This document shows positions 59,422-64,000 of a stretch of 64,000 nt of DNA, one piece after another. The stretch comes from Sporomusa malonica (lineage in GTDB: Bacteria; Bacillota; Negativicutes; Sporomusales; Sporomusaceae): NCBI RefSeq assembly GCF_041428715.1, contig NZ_CP155572.1. One strand, written 5' to 3'. The position numbers and the translations under genes are program-made. The notes below the pieces were generated by a model, which worked only from the letters and a program-made list of their open reading frames with translations, searched no databases and was not told the DNA's origin. The number at the start of each line of letters is the position of its first letter. Position 1 is the stretch's first letter.

Positions 59422-59454
59422 AAAACGACTGCCCTTTCCGGGTAGTCGTTTTTT
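59422..59454. terminator. Bidirectional terminator between cheV and the TSUP gene
   Basis: AAAACGACTGCCC pairs with GGGTAGTCGTTTT (one offset) with A-rich and T-rich flanks; usable by both convergent genes. Confidence 0.85.
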
Positions 59455-59466
59455 TAACCCACAATT

Positions 59467-60234
59467 CTATTTTAGCATCAAATCCCATAGCTGCTTACCA
59501 ATCAACAAACTAGTCATCCCAATAAACAGTGGACGCACATAAGCGGTACCACTCTTAATAGCCAGGCGCGAGCCGACAATCGCCCCGGCAATCATGGCGC
59601 CCCCCATAATCAGTCCATATTGAAAATTAACTGAGTCCAGATAGATAAAGGTGGTCACTGCTGCAATATTACTGGCAAAATTCATTACTTTCGCATTACC
59701 AGCAGCTACAATAAAATCAAAACCTAACAGTAAAAATGCAAAAATAAAAAATGAACCAGCCCCAGGCCCAAAAAAACCATCATAAAACCCGATACTAAAG
59801 GCAGCCAGTCCAATAAAAAACTTTGTCTTGGTGGTTAACCCCTGATAGGTAGACTCAGAACCCCAGTCTTTTTTTAAAACCGTATAGATGGCAACTAGCA
59901 CTAATAGCACAACCACCAGCGGCTTTAAGAATTCCGGAGGAATATGCCGTACAGTATATGCACCCAAAACCGAGCCGCCAAAAGATAACGGAAACAACCA
60001 GGCAACCAACCGACAGTCGACTTTTCCTGATCGTAAAAATGAAATAGTGCTTGTCATTGATGACATAGTACCGGCGATCTTATTAGTACCCAGCACTACA
60101 CTGGGAGGTAAACCGGTAAACATAAGCGCCGGCAATGATATCAGACCGCCGCCACCGACTACCGAGTCAATAAATGAACCAATAAAGCCTGCTACAAGTA
60201 AAAAAACAATGATTTCCGGACTTATACTTTCCAA
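59467..60234 (-). CDS. TSUP/TauE-SafE family membrane transporter
   Basis: 255 aa with about eight helices. FIGSFIDSVVGGGGLISLPALMFTGLPPSVVLGTNKIAGTMSS is the family hallmark, and SIGFYDGFFGPGAGSFFIFAFLLLGFDFIVAAGNAKVMNFASN is its second half. It is a putative exporter of sulfur-containing organic anions or similar; substrate unknown. The start is TTG 60234 behind AGGAG. Confidence 0.93.
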   Translation of the reverse strand: MESISPEIIVFLLVAGFIGSFIDSVVGGGGLISLPALMFTGLPPSVVLGTNKIAGTMSSMTSTISFLRSGKVDCRLVAWLFPLSFGGSVLGAYTVRHIPPEFLKPLVVVLLVLVAIYTVLKKDWGSESTYQGLTTKTKFFIGLAAFSIGFYDGFFGPGAGSFFIFAFLLLGFDFIVAAGNAKVMNFASNIAAVTTFIYLDSVNFQYGLIMGGAMIAGAIVGSRLAIKSGTAYVRPLFIGMTSLLIGKQLWDLMLK

Positions 60235-60320
60235 GATAACATCTCCTGTTATGGTAAGATTGCGACGTTATTATCATAAACCTTACGCACTTTATAAATC
60301 AAGGATTATTTCGCTGTCTT

Positions 60321-60434
60321 TTTATCCTGTAAGAAAGTATAACTTTCCGTCTGGATAAGGGCAACATTACCCAAAGGGCACAGGTGGCTTTTCCGCTTTT
60401 GCTAAGGCTCGGCGCAAGCCGTGTTTTCTTTATT
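60321..60434 (-). repeat. Dispersed intergenic palindromic repeat, copy 4
   Basis: The same ends as copy 3 (TTTATCCTGTAAGAAAGTATAACTTTCCG and GGCGCAAGCCGTGTTTTCTTTATTG), but with about 20 extra nucleotides (ACCCAAAGGGCACAGGTGG) in the middle. It lies in a divergent gap between the TSUP gene and the unknown gene at 60485. Confidence 0.8.
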
Positions 60435-60484
60435 GTCAATAGTTAACTGGCAGTGTACAATATTGGTAAAAGTGAGGTGTCTGA

Positions 60485-61231
60485 ATGGTCTGCGAACACA
60501 AGTATTACAGCATTATAATTAAAGGGTGTTCCCGCCGGGAAAAGCTCGGTTCCCGTCTGGAAACCGTGCTAATGAGGGGAAAACTAGCTATAAGAATGGC
60601 TCTTGATCAGATGCCAGCTGTTATTATATATAAGGGTAAAGTTGATACTATTGTTCCTGTACTGCGGGCATTTACAGCTGAAAAAGCGGCAATAACCGTT
60701 ACTACTGATGGCGTACCGCCATCTTTGGCTTTATATAAAATTTACCCTGGTCTTTTAGATTTAAGCCCTGAATTGCAATTACTGCTTGTTGATGTTCCAC
60801 CCAAACTCTGGTTGGGAGAAACAATACACATAATTGTTCCTGCAAACTTTTTAGGTTCAGACGGTGCTTTAGTGATAACCAGTCATGCTGTATATTTTAT
60901 TGACAAACCAGACGGTGATAAAGAATGCCGCTCACTCATTATCCCCTACAATCAAATGACTGCCTCTTCTGACCCAATCCAAGCTAACAGCCTGTCTATA
61001 AGCTACGCTGATCTAAACGGCTGCCAAACCGATATTTTCACAATACCGGCAGAATACCTGACTGCAAGTAAAATGGCCATAAGGAAAGCCAAAGCGGCAA
61101 AAAAATATTTAATAAAACTTAAGACAAAATGTATCGGTTGCGGCTACATATCAGAAGATTATGCAGACAGCGCACCTCCTGACGAGAGATGCCACTGCGG
61201 CCAACTATATGAACGCACAATCATAAGATAA
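60485..61231 (+). CDS. Unknown protein with PH-like segment and C-terminal zinc ribbon
   Basis: 248 aa, no family recognised. Residues 1-60 include VIIYKGKVDTIVPVLRAFTAEKAAITVTTDG, a beta-alpha-beta segment with an L7/L12-C-terminal-like look (weak). Residues 110-190 (LGETIHIIVPANFLGSDGALVITSHAVYFIDK, SLIIPYNQM) have the strand pattern of bacterial PH or GRAM-type domains. The C-terminus carries CIGCGYISEDY and CHCGQLYERT, a four-Cys zinc ribbon. No signal peptide or membrane helix is seen. ATG 60485 has GAGGTG upstream. It is on the plus strand, against its neighbours. Confidence 0.75.
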   Translation: MVCEHKYYSIIIKGCSRREKLGSRLETVLMRGKLAIRMALDQMPAVIIYKGKVDTIVPVLRAFTAEKAAITVTTDGVPPSLALYKIYPGLLDLSPELQLLLVDVPPKLWLGETIHIIVPANFLGSDGALVITSHAVYFIDKPDGDKECRSLIIPYNQMTASSDPIQANSLSISYADLNGCQTDIFTIPAEYLTASKMAIRKAKAAKKYLIKLKTKCIGCGYISEDYADSAPPDERCHCGQLYERTIIR

Positions 61232-61330
61232 GACTTGGCTTGTGCCAAGTCCTTCAGGACGCCGGCAGAAGCCTTAGTCGTTCTTATGTCAACAAAATTG
61301 CGTTGTAAATTCTGGTAGACTCACATAAGT

Positions 61331-61357
61331 AAAGCCAGGGACTTCATCCCTGGCTTT
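61331..61357. terminator. Hairpin between the unknown gene and jag
   Basis: AAAGCCAGGGA pairs with TCCCTGGCTTT across CTTCA (61331-61341 with 61347-61357). T-tracts are short; probably serves both convergent genes. The segment at 61232-61300 before it (GGCTTGTGCCAAGTCC, GCAGAAGCC) vaguely resembles the dispersed repeat but is too diverged to call. Confidence 0.75.
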
Positions 61358-61366
61358 ACTATTTAT

Positions 61367-62002
61367 TTATTTCTTTAAGGAGATAACTACCTTGCGATAG
61401 GGTTCGTCACCTTCGCTATATGTCACAATCCGATTATCACTCTGGAGCGCCATATGAATAATCTTGCGCTCTTGTGGGCTCATAGGTTCAAGAACTACCC
61501 GTTCTCCCCGTCTTTTAACCTTATCTGCCAGCCTCATCGCCAAGCGCGAAAGCGTTTCTGCCCTGCGTTTGCGATAGTCCTCTACATCAAGCACAATCCG
61601 GCTGCGCTCGTCAGCATCACGGTTGGCAGCAAGATTGGTAAGATATTGCAAAGCATCAAGCGTTTGACCGTGTTTGCCAATAAGAATGCCTAAATCTTCG
61701 CCACGCAGATTAATAACTACATGGTCATCCTGATTTTTCTTTTCCATACTCACAGTAATGTTCATGGCCTTAAAGACTGACTCTAAAAATTGCTTGGCCA
61801 CGTCGATCGGATCAATGGGACGAATAGCCACTCTTACCTTAGCGAGTTTGGAGCCGATAAACCCAAATAATCCTTTACTAGGTACTTCCAACACCTCATG
61901 GTCAACGCGATCGCGGCTTACCCCTAGTTCGGCCAGTGCAAGTTCAATAGCCTCTTCGATCGTTTTTCCAGTCTTTTCTGAAACTGTAAGCTTATCATTC
62001 AT
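61367..62002 (-). CDS. khpB: Jag/KhpB RNA-binding protein
   Basis: 211 aa. N-terminal Jag_N domain (SEKTGKTIEEAIELALAELGVSRDRVDHEVLEVPSKGLFGFIGSKLAKV), KH domain (NLRGEDLGILIGKHGQTLDALQYLTNLAAN) and C-terminal R3H domain (LEPMSPQERKIIHMALQSDNRIVTYSEGDEPYRKVVI). It binds RNA and is linked to cell-division and sporulation control. It lies 4 nt after yidC, as usual. Confidence 0.95.
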   Translation of the reverse strand: MNDKLTVSEKTGKTIEEAIELALAELGVSRDRVDHEVLEVPSKGLFGFIGSKLAKVRVAIRPIDPIDVAKQFLESVFKAMNITVSMEKKNQDDHVVINLRGEDLGILIGKHGQTLDALQYLTNLAANRDADERSRIVLDVEDYRKRRAETLSRLAMRLADKVKRRGERVVLEPMSPQERKIIHMALQSDNRIVTYSEGDEPYRKVVISLKK

Positions 62003-62005
62003 AAA

Positions 62006-62656
62006 TTAGCGTGCCTCCTCACGAGCAACTGACGCACTATTACGATACATAAACCACTGCTGAGCAATTTGAGAAAGATTGCTTACTACCCAGTAGAGTA
62101 CTAAACCGCCTGGGAAGGTTAAACTAATATAACCAATGAAAATCGGCATGAATATCAGCATCATCTTATTTTGCTGGGTCATCTCTGTTGTCGTCTGTTT
62201 TTGCTGAATGAAGGTAGTGAGTGCCGAAAGTATCGGTAATATATATGTAGGATCAGGCTGAGCCAAATCTGTCATCCATAAAAAGCTTGGCGGCAGCTGG
62301 GCATATTGATAATCGCGAATCGCGAAGAATATGGCAATTAAGAACGGCATTTGAACTAGCAGCGGTAAACAGCCAGCCAGAGGATTTACCCCAGCCTCTT
62401 TGTATAAATTAGCCAGTTCCTTGTTGAGCTTCTCTGGGTTGCCTTTGTATTTTTCCTGAAGCTCCTTCATTTTTGGCTGAATGTCCTGCATGGCCTTCAT
62501 TGATTTTACCTGCTTAACAGTCAGCGGATACATCAGCGCTTTAATGGCGATGGTTAGAAGAATTATCGCTATACCATAATTGGCATAACCTGCGCTAGCT
62601 GTCAAATTATAAAAGAAAGTCAATGCACTCTGCATGATATTGCTTAAAAAATCCAA
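62006..62656 (-). CDS. yidC: Membrane protein insertase YidC
   Basis: 216 aa with five hydrophobic segments. NYGIAIILLTIAIKALMYPLTVKQVKSMKAMQDIQPKMKELQEKYKGNPEKLNKELANLYKEAGVNPLAGCLPLLVQMPFLIAIFF is the YidC/Oxa1 core with the conserved positive charge in the first groove helix. The start is TTG 62656 behind AGGAGG; an ATG 62674 overlaps that site. No N-terminal lipobox is visible, unlike SpoIIIJ in Bacillus. Confidence 0.95.
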   Translation of the reverse strand: MDFLSNIMQSALTFFYNLTASAGYANYGIAIILLTIAIKALMYPLTVKQVKSMKAMQDIQPKMKELQEKYKGNPEKLNKELANLYKEAGVNPLAGCLPLLVQMPFLIAIFFAIRDYQYAQLPPSFLWMTDLAQPDPTYILPILSALTTFIQQKQTTTEMTQQNKMMLIFMPIFIGYISLTFPGGLVLYWVVSNLSQIAQQWFMYRNSASVAREEAR

Positions 62657-62690
62657 GAAATTTCCCTCCTGCAAATAATTGGCTGTTTAT

Positions 62691-62909
62691 TTAAACAGGA
62701 TCATACCCGCCAGGGTGAAAGGGATGGCAACGCAAGACACGTCGTATAGCCATCACCAAGCCGCGGGCAATCCCATACCTTTCGATAGCTGTTAACGCAT
62801 ACTCAGAGCATGTCGGTACAAACCGGCAGCTAGGCGGTTTTAGCGGCGATATAAATAGCCGATAAAACTTAATAGCGCCGACAATTAATAAAGTAACTAT
62901 TTTTTTCAT
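62691..62909 (-). CDS. yidD: Membrane insertion factor YidD
   Basis: 72 aa: IKFYRLFISPLKPPSCRFVPTCSEYALTAIERYGIARGLVMAIRRVLRCHPFHPGGYDPV, the complete family pattern with its Cys pair. Overlaps the rnpA stop by 4 nt. Confidence 0.95.
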   Translation of the reverse strand: MKKIVTLLIVGAIKFYRLFISPLKPPSCRFVPTCSEYALTAIERYGIARGLVMAIRRVLRCHPFHPGGYDPV

Positions 62910-63268
62910 GACTTCTCCACCATTATTTTAGCTTTTGCACAGAGCTCTAAAAATGCTCGATTTACCTGCGCTAAGCCGGCATTAGTTAACGGCTGGCGGG
63001 CAACAAGCACTAAATCGACACCATTAATAAGGTTACTCTGGTGGAGACGATATGATTCCCTTAACAAACGCTTAAGGCGATTGCGCACAACAGCACAGCC
63101 TAGTCGTTTGCCGGCGGCAAAACCAATCTGGCGTTTAGCAGTTCGATTAGGCAAGACATAAAGCACCAAATACTTGTTGGCATATGACTTGCCTGCACGA
63201 TATACTGCTTGAAAGCTCTTATTCTGACAAAGCCTGCTACACTTGGGCAGGGCAAACCTTTTGACCAT
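62906..63268 (-). CDS. rnpA: Ribonuclease P protein component
   Basis: 120 aa. RNR motif region GFAAGKRLGCAVVRNRLKRLLRESYR is the RNA-binding signature. It works with the RNase P RNA (not in this window) to mature tRNA 5' ends. Ribosome site upstream of ATG 63268 is weak. A hairpin-terminator separates it from rpmH. Confidence 0.96.
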   Translation of the reverse strand: MVKRFALPKCSRLCQNKSFQAVYRAGKSYANKYLVLYVLPNRTAKRQIGFAAGKRLGCAVVRNRLKRLLRESYRLHQSNLINGVDLVLVARQPLTNAGLAQVNRAFLELCAKAKIMVEKS

Positions 63269-63300
63269 AGTTAATCATCCGGTTTCTTCATTATTTTTCT

Positions 63301-63346
63301 CAGGGCTGCTTAGTAGCGCAGTTATGCATTTACAAACAGCCCTATC
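63301..63346 (-). other. Hairpin in the rpmH-rnpA spacer
   Basis: CAGGGCTG and CAGCCCTA-type arms (63301-63308 with 63338-63345) can pair across a long loop, just upstream of rnpA. Function unknown; it may shape the processed rnpA mRNA. Confidence 0.35.
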
Positions 63347-63352
63347 TGATGG

Positions 63353-63377
63353 AAAAAATAGGCCACTAAAGCGGCCT
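63353..63377 (-). terminator. Terminator/attenuator after rpmH
   Basis: Minus strand TAGGCC-GCTTTAGT-GGCCTA followed by six T residues (63353-63358). It should reduce read-through from rpmH into rnpA. Confidence 0.8.
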
Positions 63378-63379
63378 AC

Positions 63380-63514
63380 TTATGCTGACAATTTTTTTCT
63401 GCCTCTAGCGCGTCTTCTCTTAATAACGGCCTGGCCACCTATTGTCGACATACGCTCACGAAAACCATGAGTTCTTTTTTTCCACAGCGTATTTGGTTGA
63501 TAAGTACGTTTCAT
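63380..63514 (-). CDS. rpmH: 50S ribosomal protein L34
   Basis: 44 aa, too short for many gene callers: MKRTYQPNTLWKKRTHGFRE and the basic end RRRARGRKKLSA are typical L34. AAGGAGG lies 6 nt before ATG 63514. It is the first gene left of oriC, as in most bacteria, and its leftward transcription is probably started in the oriC-proximal gap. Confidence 0.98.
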   Translation of the reverse strand: MKRTYQPNTLWKKRTHGFRERMSTIGGQAVIKRRRARGRKKLSA

Positions 63515-63529
63515 TCTAAACACCTCCTT

Positions 63530-64000
63530 ATTAAAGCGGAGAACATACTACACTGAAATCTACAAAATTTCACTAGCTTAGATTATAGACTAGCGCAAGG
63601 CAATATGTCAAGAATATTGACAGTATCAAACATAGACTTCTGTGGATAAAATTCGCCATTTTTTGTCCAAGGGGAAAATATCTTGTTGATAACTGTCACG
63701 TGATTTGTTAATATAAATTATGCAGTTATCAACAATCTCTTGGGATAACGTTGATTTATATACATTTATTCTGACTTATCCACAAAAAACCATACTTATT
63801 CACAAGTTTGTCCACAAAGGTTGATAACTTGATAATACACGGTCGCGGGAATATTATGTACCGCCGTTGTATTTTTTTTTCGCCCTAAACACTGTCTGAA
63901 TAAAACTTATTCACAGTTGTTGATATCTTTGTGGATAACTTATGTTAATTGTCATCACATTTTGTGGAAAACATAACAAGGAAAGGACTGATCAACTGAA
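63530..64000. other. Replication origin region (oriC) with DnaA boxes
   Basis: AT-rich and gene-free. Perfect DnaA boxes (TTATCCACA or its complement) lie at 63641-63649, 63776-63784 and 63930-63938. One-mismatch boxes lie at 63684-63692, 63726-63734, 63796-63804, 63808-63816 and 63907-63915, plus TGTGGAAAA at 63963. An AT-rich stretch (TTGATTTATATACATTTATTC, 63750-63770, shortened here) may be the unwinding zone. AAGGAAAGG at 63979-63987 could be the ribosome site of dnaA, which probably starts just beyond the right edge. Confidence 0.9.

Noticed and set aside
61232..61300. Seventh copy of the dispersed repeat after the unknown gene
   Set aside because: Only short pieces (GGCTTGTGCC, AGAAGCC) resemble the family; too diverged to call by eye.
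1..64000. CRISPR array, prophage, complete insertion sequence, rRNA or tRNA genes
   Set aside because: No regularly spaced repeats, integrase, transposase, or tRNA-like cloverleaf sequences were seen.

Overview
The window looks like the left flank of a chromosomal replication origin in a spore-forming, anaerobic, low-to-mid GC bacterium of the Firmicutes; the best guess is a Negativicutes/Sporomusaceae-type organism. This is inference from gene content and order, not from a database match. The right end (about 63520-64000) is an AT-rich oriC-like stretch with several DnaA boxes. The gene rows rpmH-rnpA-yidD-yidC-jag, mnmE-mnmG-rsmG-noc, parA-parB and rpsF-ssb-rpsR ... gdpP-rplI-lonC-dnaB are those usually found beside oriC. 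Nearly all genes lie on the minus strand, so they are transcribed in the direction of leftward replication. The few plus-strand genes (yyaC, a split metH locus, cheV and one unknown gene) stand out as insertions. YyaC and a spore-type Lon protease point to sporulation. HydF, selenocysteine machinery and a ferredoxin-rich glutamate synthase point to anaerobic life.

From left to right: (1) 1-4370, a sigma-54 activator with an N-terminal HPr-like domain (cut by the window edge), a PocR/PAS histidine kinase and a small EamA transporter. (2) 4524-8562, a fluoride-response module: two separate fluoride (crcB-motif) riboswitches, each with its own promoter and terminator. One precedes a NifU-like protein plus a GGGtGRT protein; the other precedes a CPA2 antiporter, a universal stress protein and a DUF190 protein. 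(3) 8579-19662, DNA replication, ribosomal and c-di-AMP housekeeping genes, a Fsr-like exporter and YchF. (4) 19664-23506, MscS, a selenium group (DUF3343, YedF, and SelD that is itself a selenoprotein with an in-frame TGA), and a CDF metal exporter.

(5) 23669-30764, a CBS-ACT protein and a branched-chain amino acid ABC transporter (livF-G-M-H plus two tandem binding proteins); the two binding-protein genes share an unexplained dyad and leader motif. (6) 30876-36189, a split, ferredoxin-rich glutamate synthase operon behind a ykkC-class riboswitch, most likely the ppGpp-sensing subtype. (7) 36210-39537, selA-selB. (8) 39693-46919, yyaC, bactofilin, an M23 peptidase, DUF4446, DUF554, a cysteine-desulfurase-like enzyme, hydF and an aspartase. 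(9) 46968-58166, parS, parB-parA, an inserted metH activation protein/metH/ADP-ribosylglycohydrolase group, noc, rsmG, mnmG and mnmE. (10) 58424-64000, cheV, a TSUP exporter, an unknown zinc-ribbon protein, then jag-yidC-yidD-rnpA-rpmH and oriC.

Three themes recur. Selenium use is well covered (SelA, SelB, Sec-containing SelD, YedF), though the tRNA-Sec gene is not in the window. RNA-level control is prominent (two fluoride switches and one ykkC-class switch, each with a strong terminator and a near-consensus promoter). A family of about 95-bp imperfect palindromic repeats occupies at least six intergenic gaps. No CRISPR array, tRNA, rRNA, prophage or complete insertion sequence was seen.
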